NCBI RefSeq assembly: GCF_900102495.1
Contig: NZ_FMVQ01000002.1
Coordinates: 62,001-126,000, forward strand
Origin: Nitrosospira sp. Nl5
Lineage (GTDB): Bacteria > Pseudomonadota > Gammaproteobacteria > Burkholderiales > Nitrosomonadaceae
Direction of reading: 5' to 3'
Length of the DNA stretch: 64,000 nt
In this document: positions 16,609-26,720 of the stretch, in pieces
Layout: every line of letters starts with the position of its first letter
Position numbering within the stretch: position 1 is the first letter of the stretch
Notes under the pieces: model-generated
Seen by the model: only the letters and a program-made list of their open reading frames with translations
Database searches by the model: none
Told to the model about the DNA's origin: nothing
Translations under genes and position numbers: made by a program

Positions 16609-18222
16609 CTAGGGGTTACGCTCCACGTCCCATTGCTCAATGTTCCACAAAGGCGAGGTGCCGTGGCCAAAAACCCTGGGACTGAATCCGCTTACACCTT
16701 TGCGGACACCATAGATATGCTTCAGGTAAACAAGATAATTGTAAGGAGGATCTTCGATGAGGGCTGTCTGGAGTTGCTGATAAATTGCCTTGCGGGCTTC
16801 GGGATCAAGCGTGATACGGCCCCGTTCCAACAGATCATCCACTCTCGGGTTGTGGTAACCGCTGTAGTTGCTGCCGCGCTCTCCATTGCTGCTGGAGAAA
16901 TAGGCGTACACGTCTTCATCCGGTTCTCCAGGGATGCCTCCGCCCAGAACATAAGCCGGAAGCGTGGGTATTTTTATGCCCGACATATCGCGCACTTGTA
17001 TCCTGACTTCTATCCCGGCACGATGCAATTGGTCTGCCAGCAATGCCGCCAAATCCTGTCTTACCGGATCATTGGCTGGTACCGTGAGCGGAAACGACAG
17101 CTTTTGTCCATTCTTGACGAAAATACCGTCTATGCCGCGAACCCAGCCCGCTGTGGCCAATAAATCCTCTGATTTCTTCGGATCGTCGTCGGGGCCCGTC
17201 AGTTCAGGTGCCGATATTTTGTTGTATTGCAGCGGTCCATATGCCGGATATCCATGGCCGAGCAGCGCTCCCTGGACCAGGGCTTTCCGGTCGGTGGCAT
17301 ACTGTATCGCCTGCCTGACACGTATATCGCGAAACAGGGGGTCTCTTAGATTGAACATCATTACGCGGTAATCCGCCGTGTCCACGATTTCAAGATGGAT
17401 GTTGTCCCCTGGTTTAATGGCGGCAATTTGCCTGGGCTTTATTTCCGCGACATCCACTTCGCCTTTCTTGAGCTGCACCAGTCTGACATTGGGGTCGGGC
17501 AGGAATTTGTATATCACTTGATCCAACTTGGGGCGGCCATCATAAAAATCGGGATTGGCTTCCAGGATCAAATACTCGCCTCGCTTCCATTCCTTAAGTT
17601 TAAACGGACCCGTACCGACTGGACTGGTGCTGTTGAACTTGTCGGTATTGAAATCTTTCCCTTCCAGCACATGCTTCGGAATCAGCCCCATCCTGAGTTT
17701 GCTAAGTAACGGCGCAAACGGTTTGTCCAGGTGGATTTTCACGGTCAATGCATCAATAGCTTCGACTTCGCGGATCGCACTCAGGTTTTTACGGAACCCG
17801 CTGTGATTCTTTGGATGCTGGATGGTTTCGAGGGTGAATTTTACATCCTGGGACGTGAACGGCTGACCATCATGCCATTTGATGCCGGAACGCAATCCTA
17901 TCGTATATATCCTGCCGTCGGGAGTAACTTGCCAGTCGCGTGCCATATCGCTCACCAACTCGTTCCTGGCATTAACCTTGAATAATCCTCTGAACATCGC
18001 CAAGTCTGAATCGGCATGCTGATGCCCTGCCACCGGGTTAAGCCATTCGGGTTCGCTGGCTCGGGCTACGATAAGCGTACGCGGACGGGTATCGTGCGTT
18101 ATCTTTTTTTGCTGGCTCGTCTCGCTCGTCTCGCTCGTCTGGCTAGCGGGCTCAGGGGGTGTTTTGCCGCAGGCGGCAAGCCCAAGTATCGCCAGTGACA
18201 AACCAAACATCTTGCTTCTCAT
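16609..18222 (-). CDS. Substrate-binding lipoprotein of the peptide/nickel importer
   Basis: A 537-residue family 5 extracellular solute-binding protein. The ATG at 18222 is chosen because GGAG lies 6 bases before it and it yields a clean lipoprotein signal with lipobox LAAC (Cys18). A longer frame begins at 18267. A Ser/Thr/Glu linker with a threefold 9-base DNA repeat follows the lipid anchor. The SBP5 signature LRSGIKWHDGQPFTSQDVKF (split by the conserved WHDGQP) and YNLVxL-like region are present. Adjacent nikR and urease suggest nickel, but length and ATPases also fit oligopeptides. Confidence 0.9.
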   Translation of the reverse strand: MRSKMFGLSLAILGLAACGKTPPEPASQTSETSETSQQKKITHDTRPRTLIVARASEPEWLNPVAGHQHADSDLAMFRGLFKVNARNELVSDMARDWQVTPDGRIYTIGLRSGIKWHDGQPFTSQDVKFTLETIQHPKNHSGFRKNLSAIREVEAIDALTVKIHLDKPFAPLLSKLRMGLIPKHVLEGKDFNTDKFNSTSPVGTGPFKLKEWKRGEYLILEANPDFYDGRPKLDQVIYKFLPDPNVRLVQLKKGEVDVAEIKPRQIAAIKPGDNIHLEIVDTADYRVMMFNLRDPLFRDIRVRQAIQYATDRKALVQGALLGHGYPAYGPLQYNKISAPELTGPDDDPKKSEDLLATAGWVRGIDGIFVKNGQKLSFPLTVPANDPVRQDLAALLADQLHRAGIEVRIQVRDMSGIKIPTLPAYVLGGGIPGEPDEDVYAYFSSSNGERGSNYSGYHNPRVDDLLERGRITLDPEARKAIYQQLQTALIEDPPYNYLVYLKHIYGVRKGVSGFSPRVFGHGTSPLWNIEQWDVERNP

Positions 18223-19145
18223 TGTGCGCTCCAGCGGGAAATGACCGGTTATCGAATGAGCTTTCATATCCCGTAGTCTTGCGAAGCCGGATTACAGCGG
18301 GATCTGGACGATAAATGTAGCTCTTACTATTGGGGGCACAGATGTACCCATCAATCCGCCGCGGCATCCTGCGTAATGGTGATCAAAGAGGATGTGCGAC
18401 CAAAAAAAGTCATGGTCGCAGGGTAACAGGTGTGTCCCGCGCAACAATCCTGGATTTTGTTTCGACTGGCGGGGGATAGATTTTTATGCATGGTGCGTGG
18501 TCTGTTGGGCAATAGCCCGGCATACAGCAAGATTACGAGCAGCGTAAAGGCTGGAAGAGGGTAATTCGTGTGCCCCGATGTGCGGTGAGCCGTACGAAAA
18601 ACCGTGTAGAAATAACTTTTGCCATTAATCTAATTATTGTTTTTAGGATTATCTTATCGTTATTGTGAAAGCTAAATTAAATCCTTCAGGTGTAATATTA
18701 TGCAGTAGTAGGAAATATTAAGAAATAGTAATACTTAAGATATTTGTTGTTTGAGGGGTTAAAAAAGAGTTTGTGGGTGTGATTTGCCGACCGAAAAGGA
18801 TTTGCAATGTCGACGAGAAATTTGCATCTATCAGAAATGGTCGAGAACGTTTCTCTTCAGGTTTATTGAGAGCGGGTAAGAACGTAGCTGGATCGGCTGG
18901 CGTGAACTTGGGAATCCCTGGAAGCCGGATTTCTGTTTTCTTTCGTGGGGTATGAAATATTCTAAATTAATCATACGTATTGTGGGAAAATAGTTTTGAG
19001 AGATAGCGTAATTTATAAATGGGTAAGAGAAAAATAAGAATATTTTATCGTCATATCGGTCACGTTAGTGCCGGCTCACGCATGTTCGAGCGAGGGTAAG
19101 GTTTGGCTTACGCTTCGCTAAAGCGCCAATATTTAAGGAACGGCA
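18223..19145. other. Long AT-rich intergenic region between divergent transporters
   Basis: About 920 bases separating two divergently transcribed metal-type ABC importers, so both promoters lie here. The central part (18600-19040) is markedly AT-rich. A short ORF at 18773-18955 shows no ribosome site or recognisable similarity, and I do not call it. No classical Zur, MntR or NikR box was found by eye. Confidence 0.4.
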
Positions 19146-20111
19146 ATGAAATCAAGCAGATTTGCTATCACATCTTTATCATTTCTGATAATTTTATCTT
19201 CTTCCAATACCGCGTATTCCACAGATACGGACAGACGGGTTAAGGTCGTTACGACCGTCGCTCCCATCACGAATATTGTGCAGAACGTCGGTGCAGGTTA
19301 CATCAACGTCACCGGCATCGTCCCTGATGGCACTGATTCCCATACCTTTGAACCGATTCCAACAGACGCGAAAATACTGGCCGCCGCGGATATCATTATC
19401 GTAAATGGCCTCGATCTTGAGCTGCCCACCGTAAAGCTGGCGGAAAAGGTCAAAAAGGCAAAAACTCCAATTCTTCGGCTCGGTAACCGTACGTTGCGAA
19501 AGGAAGATTGGCGGTATGATTTCAGCTTTCCCCGTGAGCATGGTCATCCTAATCCGCATCTATGGCCCAACATCGCGCTGGCGATGCGTTATGCCGAAAT
19601 CACCCGGGACAGCCTGGTTGGGCTCGATCCCTCGCACAAGGAAGGCTACATTGCGAATACGGAAGCTTATCTGGCCAAGCTGCGAGAACTGGACACCGCC
19701 ATCTTCGATTGCGTCAAGAGCATTCCTGAGAAGAGCCGAAAGCTGGTCACGTATCATGACTCCTTCGCCTATTTTGCCCCGCGTTATGGCATGAAGGTTA
19801 TCGCGGCTATTCAGCCCGCGAATTTTTCCGAGCCCGGTCCGCGAGAGGTGATCCGTATCATTAAGCAGATCAATAAAGAAAGAGTGCCCGCTATTTTTGG
19901 TTCCGAAGTTTTTCCAAGCAAGGCGACGGAACAGATTGCCCGTGAAACCGGGGTCAAGTTCATTGATCAGCTTTCGGATGACGAGTTGCCGGTCCCGCCC
20001 AATAACTCCTTTATTGGCATGATGGCCAATAACATGGCTGTCATGACCGAGGCGCTGGGCGGTAATCCCGCTTGCGTGGCAAACGTCGACACCAGCAATG
20101 CCACACCCTGA
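19146..20111 (+). CDS. Zinc/manganese ABC transporter substrate-binding protein
   Basis: A 321-residue cluster A-I (family 9) metal-binding protein with a cleavable signal peptide (about residues 1-24, cleavage near AYS). The predicted ligands follow the TroA pattern: H66 (DSHTFEP), H138 (HGHPNPHLW), H204 (TYHDSFAYF) and an aspartate at about 279. Having His rather than Glu at the third position favours zinc, though TroA-like proteins also bind manganese. An AAGGAA element precedes the ATG. The ATPase follows 3 bases later. It would capture metal in the periplasm. Confidence 0.92.
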   Translation: MKSSRFAITSLSFLIILSSSNTAYSTDTDRRVKVVTTVAPITNIVQNVGAGYINVTGIVPDGTDSHTFEPIPTDAKILAAADIIIVNGLDLELPTVKLAEKVKKAKTPILRLGNRTLRKEDWRYDFSFPREHGHPNPHLWPNIALAMRYAEITRDSLVGLDPSHKEGYIANTEAYLAKLRELDTAIFDCVKSIPEKSRKLVTYHDSFAYFAPRYGMKVIAAIQPANFSEPGPREVIRIIKQINKERVPAIFGSEVFPSKATEQIARETGVKFIDQLSDDELPVPPNNSFIGMMANNMAVMTEALGGNPACVANVDTSNATP

Positions 20112-20114
20112 CCC

Positions 20115-20918
20115 ATGGATGGTTGCGGAATGAATTCCGCGGTTAGCTTACGCAAGGTTACTGCTGGCTATGAGCACAATGTGATATTCGCCGGCCTATC
20201 GCTGGAAATCGCCACTGGGCAATTCGCAGGCATCGTTGGGCCCACAGGGTGCGGCAAGACCACGCTGCTTAAAACCATTTTGGGCACTCACCCTATTTTT
20301 GCGGGCGATGTACTTTTGAACGGACGTCCCGCAGGTAACGGGCGGCCCGGTGCTATTGGTTATGTACCGCAATTAGGAAGTGTAGATTGGAGTTTTCCGG
20401 TCACGGTGGAAGAAGTGATCATGATGGGCCTTTACACCAACAGCCGAATCTGGCCTTGGGCAAGTAAGGAGGAACGTGAGCGAGTTCATAATCTCGCGCA
20501 CCGGCTCGGCATTTATGACTGCCTGCATCACCACATTGTGCATACGTCCGGTGGGCAGCGCCAGCGCGCGTTTCTTGCGCGAGCGCTGATTAGCAATCCA
20601 AAACTTCTGGTGCTGGACGAGCCGACCTCTGGTGTCGATATCAAAACCCAGCACGAGGTATTGCATCTATTAGGCGATATCAACAGTGAAGGCATTACCA
20701 TTCTGCTCACCACGCATGATCTTAATGCCGTCGCTTCCCATTTGCCGTGGGTAATCTGCTTCAATAATGGCGTGGTAGCGCAGGGTCAGCCACGTGATAT
20801 TTTTACCAACGAAATCCTGACCCGAACCTATGGAGGTGACATCGTCATAGTCAAACACGACGGACATTTTCTGATTGCCAACAGCACCCCTCTGCATCTC
20901 ATGAATAACCATTCATAA
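20115..20918 (+). CDS. Zinc/manganese ABC transporter ATP-binding protein
   Basis: A 267-residue ATPase of the ZnuC/MntB type. Walker A GPTGCGKTT (about 38-46), the short signature SGGQRQRAFLARAL (about 142-155) and Walker B LLVLDEPTSGVD are present. An internal ATG at 20130 (MNSAVSL) is an equally good start. The stop codon directly abuts the permease ATG. It drives import through the neighbouring permease. Confidence 0.93.
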   Translation: MDGCGMNSAVSLRKVTAGYEHNVIFAGLSLEIATGQFAGIVGPTGCGKTTLLKTILGTHPIFAGDVLLNGRPAGNGRPGAIGYVPQLGSVDWSFPVTVEEVIMMGLYTNSRIWPWASKEERERVHNLAHRLGIYDCLHHHIVHTSGGQRQRAFLARALISNPKLLVLDEPTSGVDIKTQHEVLHLLGDINSEGITILLTTHDLNAVASHLPWVICFNNGVVAQGQPRDIFTNEILTRTYGGDIVIVKHDGHFLIANSTPLHLMNNHS

Positions 20919-21869
20919 ATGGAATTCTTTTTCGAACCTCTGCGGTATGAGTTTTTTCGGCACGGGCTGCTGGCAGCATTGATGGTGGGTTCTTTATGCG
21001 GTCTGATTGGCGTATACGTCATACTGCGTGGCATGAGTTATGTCGGGCATGGATTGTCCCACGCTGCCTTTGGCGGCGCAGTGGTAGGTTTTACACTCAA
21101 TTTTAATTTTTATGCCGGTGCGGGCGCCATGGGTTTGCTTGCGGCGCTATTGATCAACCGGATCACAAAAAATGGCAAGGTTAAATCAGATGCCGCCATC
21201 GGGATCGTCACCACAGCCATGTTCGCCCTCGGTGTAGTCATCATCAGCCAGGTACGCACCTTTACCCAAAGTTTCGAGGCGGCCCTGTTCGGCAACATTC
21301 TGGGAATTACCGATAAGGATTTGCTGGTGATCGGCCTGGTTACCGTTGCCACCATGGTTGCCATATTTCTCATGTATAGACCAATGCTCTTTTCAACCTT
21401 TGATAATGAGGCGGCGCGGGTATTCGGTATCCGGACGGAAATCGTACAGTTGCTATTTTCATTTCTCCTTACGCTGTCCATTATCGCTTCCATGAATGTC
21501 GTCGGAGTTACCATGATCGCTGCTACCCTTATTACGCCTGCCGTGACAGCCCGCATGATGACCGATAGCTTCAGTCGTATGCTGATCTATGCTTCTATCA
21601 TAGGCGCGATAACCGGCGTTGCGGGCATGTACCTGAGCTACATATTCAATGCCGCCTCGGGAGCAACCATCGTATTATTTGGCGCGTTATTGTTCTGCGT
21701 GTCTGCATTGATAAAGCGTACTCGGGAAAAACTGATGCTGCGCCTCAACGTACACCGCCATGGTAACTTGATTCATTCCCATCCACATGACCGTCGGCAT
21801 GCCAAGCAGGATTGGAAGCCTGGAAATGACCCTGCTGAATCAAAAATCCCCCAGTCAAAAGCCGAATGA
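20919..21869 (+). CDS. Zinc/manganese ABC transporter permease
   Basis: A 316-residue ABC-3 family permease with about eight hydrophobic segments. Family motifs include RGMSYVGHGLSHAAFGG (about 38-54) and VVGVTMIAATLITPAVTA. The C-terminal tail after the last helix is hydrophilic and has HGNLIHSHPHDRRH, a His-rich stretch that could contact metal (inference). It starts immediately after the ATPase stop codon, so translation is coupled. Confidence 0.93.
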   Translation: MEFFFEPLRYEFFRHGLLAALMVGSLCGLIGVYVILRGMSYVGHGLSHAAFGGAVVGFTLNFNFYAGAGAMGLLAALLINRITKNGKVKSDAAIGIVTTAMFALGVVIISQVRTFTQSFEAALFGNILGITDKDLLVIGLVTVATMVAIFLMYRPMLFSTFDNEAARVFGIRTEIVQLLFSFLLTLSIIASMNVVGVTMIAATLITPAVTARMMTDSFSRMLIYASIIGAITGVAGMYLSYIFNAASGATIVLFGALLFCVSALIKRTREKLMLRLNVHRHGNLIHSHPHDRRHAKQDWKPGNDPAESKIPQSKAE

Positions 21870-22403
21870 CCGACTCATGCATCGACCTCTTTTCAGCGAA
21901 AGCTTTTTCCTGTCTTCCAGACAGATCGGACTCACCGATAGCTCGCCATGGCAACGCATCCTGCGCTGCATAGTACCTGAGTCCAATAGAAACAATTAAC
22001 AAAGCCGGTAACATATGCTCTGGCTGGACGACCCGAATTGTGGCTCCGCTTTTAAGGAACGTATTGCCAGATGATCGGAAAAATACTGTCACGTATGCTT
22101 TTATTTTTGAATAATCGTGGACACGCGCTCATCACCTTGACGGGATCAAGGTGCCAGGCGGAGCTGCTGCGTCAGTTGTATTTCCAGTTGCGCACGGTAT
22201 TGCAGCGATTGCGGGAATGGGACAAACATATCCGGCGACCGACTGCCTCAAGCGAGAATGAAGGTTTGGGTGCGGCCTACGATAAGCGCAAATGGATGGA
22301 AGCTTATTATGGAAAACAGGATACGGCAGCGCTGAGGCGCGTAAATGGAGACGGGCGTCACATATAACGATAAGCGGCCACCGCATCACTCGCGACGGCA
22401 TCA
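21870..22403. other. Intergenic region with a short hairpin
   Basis: About 530 bases between the metal importer and the secreted protein. CACCTTGA/TCAAGGTG (22133-22153) forms a perfect 8-base stem with a 5-base loop and no U-tract. An ORF at 22071-22367 (98 codons, rich in Arg/Leu) has no recognised relative and no strong ribosome site, so it is not called. Confidence 0.4.
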
Positions 22404-22901
22404 TCAATAGGAAATGGTTCCGTTCGCTTCCATTTTTCCTTTACCTGTCAGAGTGTTTTGAGTTCCTTCCAGTTCCGCGCTCCCGCTCGCTTTGGAGAAG
22501 CGGCCCGTTCCTCCTGTTATCTGTAGCTCTGCATCAGAAAGGGAATACGTCGGTCCGCTATTGATCGGCGTAAAAGTGCCGCTGTAGCCACCGGTAAGTT
22601 TATCTCCATTGGCTGCAGTGAGCTCGAACGTGCCTTTGAAGGTAAAGCCGTTCTCCATCGGTGTAATGCAATCATTAGCCAGGAGCGTAACCTTGCCCAT
22701 GTGCGTGCTTTTGCCTGTGCCGGTAAGAGTGCCACCAAATTTGGAGGGACAGGTCGGCGTATACCCAACCTGTTCCTGGGTTACCAGGCTGACCTTTAGC
22801 GGTACATTCTTTGGATCCGACCAGGCAACTTCTGGAGCAAGTATGACGATGGCGAGGAAGGCGGAAATAAACTTATACTGTAATTGTTCATGAATATGCA
22901 T
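22404..22901 (-). CDS. Hypothetical secreted protein
   Basis: A 165-residue protein with a signal peptide (hydrophobic FISAFLAIVILAPEVAWS, cleavage near residue 28). The mature part is Gly/Thr/Ser-rich with alternating beta-strand patterns (FTFKGTFELTAANGDKLTGG, GGTGRFSKASGSAELEG) that recall small secreted beta-barrel proteins. I do not recognise a family with certainty. Two cysteines, in PTCPSKF and NDCITPM, could form a disulfide. It stands alone, between the metal importer and the GGDEF-EAL gene. Confidence 0.7.
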   Translation of the reverse strand: MHIHEQLQYKFISAFLAIVILAPEVAWSDPKNVPLKVSLVTQEQVGYTPTCPSKFGGTLTGTGKSTHMGKVTLLANDCITPMENGFTFKGTFELTAANGDKLTGGYSGTFTPINSGPTYSLSDAELQITGGTGRFSKASGSAELEGTQNTLTGKGKMEANGTISY

Positions 22902-23099
22902 AGCTGGCTCCTTTGTGATGTAACGGTTCCTGGGAAAATTCTTTTGCCGTTGACGATAAATCCACCGCGTGTATTTTGAGGTGCTTTAGCTTGCGGCGCG
23001 GAAAGCAATGCTTCGGCATTTTAACGGCTTTCTCGCCTGGCTTCGACGATTGAATTTGCTAAATCAGAAAAAGAAGCGGTCAACTAGCGGATTGGTTTC

Positions 23100-25724
23100 C
23101 TATTCCAGTGGAAGCCGCGGTTGGTAAGCTATCTCACCAGGAGGCTTATCCAGCAATCTTTCGAAGTCATCCGGCGGCACGGGTTCCGAGAAAATATTGC
23201 CTTGCCCATAGTCGCATCCGGCCAGGGCAAGCAGGTCTTGTTGTTCTTTTGTCTCTATCCCTTCGGCAATTACTTTGATCCCGAGTTTATGTGCCATGAC
23301 AATGATCGCTTCACACAATGCCAAATCGTTAGAATCAGGGGCCAGACTCTGCACGAAGGACTGGTCTATTTTCAGGAGGTCAATGGCATATTTCTTGAGG
23401 TAGGCCAAAGAGGAATAACCGGTGCCGAAATCGTCCAGGGAAACCTGGATGCCGGCATTCCGGAAGGTAAGCAGCTTGGACGTAACGGCGGGACTGGCAT
23501 CCATCAGCAGGCCCTCGGTGATCTCGATGACAAGACTTTGCCCCGGTAATTCCAGCTCCTGCAAGAAGCTGATCCATGTTTTATGCAAATTGACATCACC
23601 GCGGAATTGCACAGGAGAAGTGTTGATGCTGATCTGGAATTCAGCACCACGCGATGTTCGCCAAATCTTCGTTTGCTGTACTGCTTTCCGAAATACCCAG
23701 TCGCCGATATCGACGATCATTCTGGTCTCCTCGGCAATCGAAATAAAATCCGAGGGACTCACCAGGCCAAGTTTCGGATGGTGCCAGCGCAGCAATGCTT
23801 CCGCTTTATGAATAACGCCGGTCGCCAGTTCCACGATAGGCTGATAGTGCACTTGAAACTGGTTGCCGGCGAGAGCGCCGCGCAAGTCACTGGCGAGGCG
23901 CATCCGGATTTGCGCCGCTTCCTGCAGGGTACGGGTAAAATAGCTGAAACAGTTCCGGCCCTGATTCTTGGCGGCGTACATCGCTTGATCGCAGTTTCTC
24001 ACTAACACTTCCACCTCTGTGGCATCCTGCGGATAAAACGTGATGCCCATACTGGTCGACAAGTAAGCCACTTTGTCTCCTAACTGGAACGGTTCGGCCA
24101 TCCTGTGAAGAATGTCCCGGACAACCCGATTAATGCTGATGGTATTGTTCAGACCGCCAAGAATTACGGTGAATTCGTCGCCTCCCAGGCGTGCCACCAC
24201 GTCAACGCCGCGCACGCAACTGCTCAGGCGCCATGCCGCTTCCTTGAGCAGGAGATCTCCAACGTTATGTCCATAGGTGTCATTGACTTCCTTGAAATGG
24301 TCCAGATCAAGAAGAATCAGGGCTATCGACGACCCGGAGCGATTGGTTTTCGTGATTTCCTGCTTCAGACGGTTATGAAACATGTAGCGGTTGGGCAACC
24401 CGGTCAGGGAATCAAAATTGGCCTGTTCCCAAATCAATTCATCGGATCTTTTTTTCGAGGTGATGTCAGAAAACAGGATCACCCACCGATGCACTGAACC
24501 ATCATCATTGTGAATGGCATTCACTTTGCGCCATTCGGCATAGATTTCCTTGTTCTTGCGCCGGCCTGTCACCTCTCCCTCCCAATAGCCGGTGGTTTCG
24601 AGCGAAGTTCGCATCGCTTGGAAAAAAAACTCGTCGTGAAGGCCGGTGCTGAGAATATCCGGATGCATCCCTACGATTTCATCGGACGTGTAACCTGTCA
24701 CGTTGGTAAAGGCCGGATTAACGCTTACGATGATATTGCTGGCATCGGTTACCATCATCGCCTCGCTGCTGTTCTCGAACACCATGGCGGCCTGCTGCAT
24801 GGATTCCTCAGCCAGTTTACGCGCAGCGATGTCTTGCTCGATTGCCTGTGCCACGGAATTGAATGTCATGCCGAGTTCAGCCAATTCATTTTTCGTATCA
24901 ATATCGCAGCGGGCGGCATAATTACCCTGTGTGACATGAATCGCCTGGTCTTGGAGTTGCGCCAGCGGTCGCAGTATCGCGCGGCGTGTATAGAAAATGG
25001 CAGCCGCAACAGCTAACAGGGCGATTACGATGAGTGTCATCACTAACTGGATCTGGCGTTGGAGGCGCGCCAACCCGTCATTTACCTGTGTTCGCGTCCG
25101 TAAATCAAGCAATTCTGTAAATTGCCGAATCGGCTCCATAATTCTGGCTTTCTCGTCGACATAACGTTCGCCGAACAACAGGTTTGTGGCGAATTCCGGA
25201 TCGGGTGGCCCGCGAACGATAAAATTGCCTGAACCATCGTCGTATAACCCGTCTACCGCGGCGAATGCTTGTTTTTCCAGTTGGGTCAGTCTATCGGAAT
25301 TCACTTTCGCTTCCCGCATCAGAATGGCCTCCTGCCCGCTAAACCCTTCGTTATGCATCATCTCCAGCAAAGAGATGGATCGGCCCTGCTCAACTACTGG
25401 ATTCTTACCCGCATCCACAAGATGCCAATACGTAGCGGTATAGTTCTGCGGACGGGGCTTTCTGCCTTCGCGGATATCGAGTATTTCAAAAAAATGGCGT
25501 TGATAAACAGGGTCCCGCGTAGCCACGTATGTACGCGCCATACGGGTAAGGTCTTCGGAGCTTTGCAATAATTCTCCGGCAAGCAGCAGGGAGCGATAGC
25601 GGTGATCCTCGCTGATCGCAATGTCATTCTGAATGCGGAACGCCTGAAAAACCATTATTCCAATTGCGAAGAGAAGCAGCATCAGAATAGCGGTGAACAC
25701 TTTGATAAACAGACTGACTTTCAT
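23100..25724 (-). CDS. Membrane PAS-GGDEF-EAL cyclic-di-GMP protein
   Basis: An 874-residue sensor. A first membrane helix (about 7-28) and a periplasmic sensing domain of about 200 residues are followed by a second helix (about 228-247), HAMP (about 250-305) and PAS (about 315-430). The GGDEF domain has an intact RLGGDEF. The EAL domain has EALLRWHHP, DDFGTGYSSL and AEGIET motifs. Both catalytic domains therefore look active: synthesis and breakdown of cyclic-di-GMP. An AAGGG element precedes the ATG. It is monocistronic, with no partner receptor nearby. Confidence 0.95.
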   Translation of the reverse strand: MKVSLFIKVFTAILMLLLFAIGIMVFQAFRIQNDIAISEDHRYRSLLLAGELLQSSEDLTRMARTYVATRDPVYQRHFFEILDIREGRKPRPQNYTATYWHLVDAGKNPVVEQGRSISLLEMMHNEGFSGQEAILMREAKVNSDRLTQLEKQAFAAVDGLYDDGSGNFIVRGPPDPEFATNLLFGERYVDEKARIMEPIRQFTELLDLRTRTQVNDGLARLQRQIQLVMTLIVIALLAVAAAIFYTRRAILRPLAQLQDQAIHVTQGNYAARCDIDTKNELAELGMTFNSVAQAIEQDIAARKLAEESMQQAAMVFENSSEAMMVTDASNIIVSVNPAFTNVTGYTSDEIVGMHPDILSTGLHDEFFFQAMRTSLETTGYWEGEVTGRRKNKEIYAEWRKVNAIHNDDGSVHRWVILFSDITSKKRSDELIWEQANFDSLTGLPNRYMFHNRLKQEITKTNRSGSSIALILLDLDHFKEVNDTYGHNVGDLLLKEAAWRLSSCVRGVDVVARLGGDEFTVILGGLNNTISINRVVRDILHRMAEPFQLGDKVAYLSTSMGITFYPQDATEVEVLVRNCDQAMYAAKNQGRNCFSYFTRTLQEAAQIRMRLASDLRGALAGNQFQVHYQPIVELATGVIHKAEALLRWHHPKLGLVSPSDFISIAEETRMIVDIGDWVFRKAVQQTKIWRTSRGAEFQISINTSPVQFRGDVNLHKTWISFLQELELPGQSLVIEITEGLLMDASPAVTSKLLTFRNAGIQVSLDDFGTGYSSLAYLKKYAIDLLKIDQSFVQSLAPDSNDLALCEAIIVMAHKLGIKVIAEGIETKEQQDLLALAGCDYGQGNIFSEPVPPDDFERLLDKPPGEIAYQPRLPLE

Positions 25725-26111
25725 GGAACCCTTGCCATTAATTTAAGAAATGAAGATTTTGTGCCCGTCTCAGTGTTGGCTCCTTACGCTGCCGGTCCCT
25801 AGGAAACAACGTTACATAATTCCCGCGGGTGCGCTTGGTGGTGGCTTTCCTGAATGGCCGGACTTATCACTGTAAATGGATAAGGCCCGCAGGTTTCTTT
25901 GTGCCGGATAGGCCGGCATCTGGCTAAATAGAGAGATTTTCGGCGATGGATAGGATATGGATTGTACCGAATTATACTGAGAGTATGAGTGCTGGCAGCC
26001 ACGGAGCGTGAAGAAAGGGTTTTACCTGCCGAGCTCGAATAATTATGTTGGCATGCGGCCATGGCAGAGGGGCAGTGGAGGGTGAAAAGAACGGGAGATG
26101 GGATATTGCGT

Positions 26112-26131
26112 TAAATTTTTATGCGAGCTAT
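26112..26131. repeat. Direct repeat, left copy, flanking the GH13 relic
   Basis: The 20-mer TAAATTTTTATGCGAGCTAT matches the copy at 26593-26612 at 18 of 20 positions, with weaker similarity extending to about 27 of 35. The two copies are in the same orientation and bracket the GH13 fragment. Confidence 0.5.
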
Positions 26132-26316
26132 CTTTTTCAGGGCGATTCATATGTACTTCATAACGGCAGACTAATAGCCGACTTGAAGAATCAATCCTAA
26201 AAAGTGACTGGGAGGGACTGGGATGAGGAGGTTTTGTATATTTCGGTCAACCAGAAACTGCGGAAGCCATTTATTTTGAATCGCGATAGCGCCTTTTCTT
26301 TGCTTCAGCGGAATTC

Positions 26317-26583
<267 letters not shown>

Positions 26584-26592
26584 TTATTGTCC

Positions 26593-26612
26593 TAAATTTT
26601 TATGGGGGCTAT
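26593..26612. repeat. Direct repeat, right copy, flanking the GH13 relic
   Basis: TAAATTTTTATGGGGGCTAT, differing at two positions from the copy at 26112-26131. It lies 46 bases upstream of the relic's start. Confidence 0.5.
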
Positions 26613-26720
26613 TTCTTACAAGATATCTGAGAGATACAGGAAGATGGTGGCGAGAGGTTCATGCAGCCCCCCAAAACCGCCCGGGCTCAGGGGAGCTAGT
26701 CAAGCAACGTGATAAAGGTG

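Noticed and set aside
18100-18150. 9-base tandem repeat in the importer lipoprotein gene
   Set aside because: Encodes the Ser/Thr/Glu linker (SETSETS); short and in frame, no sign of phase variation.
18773-18955. 60-codon ORF in the long AT-rich region
   Set aside because: No ribosome site, no similarity.
22071-22367. 98-codon + strand ORF
   Set aside because: No recognised family and weak ribosome site; left as unproven.
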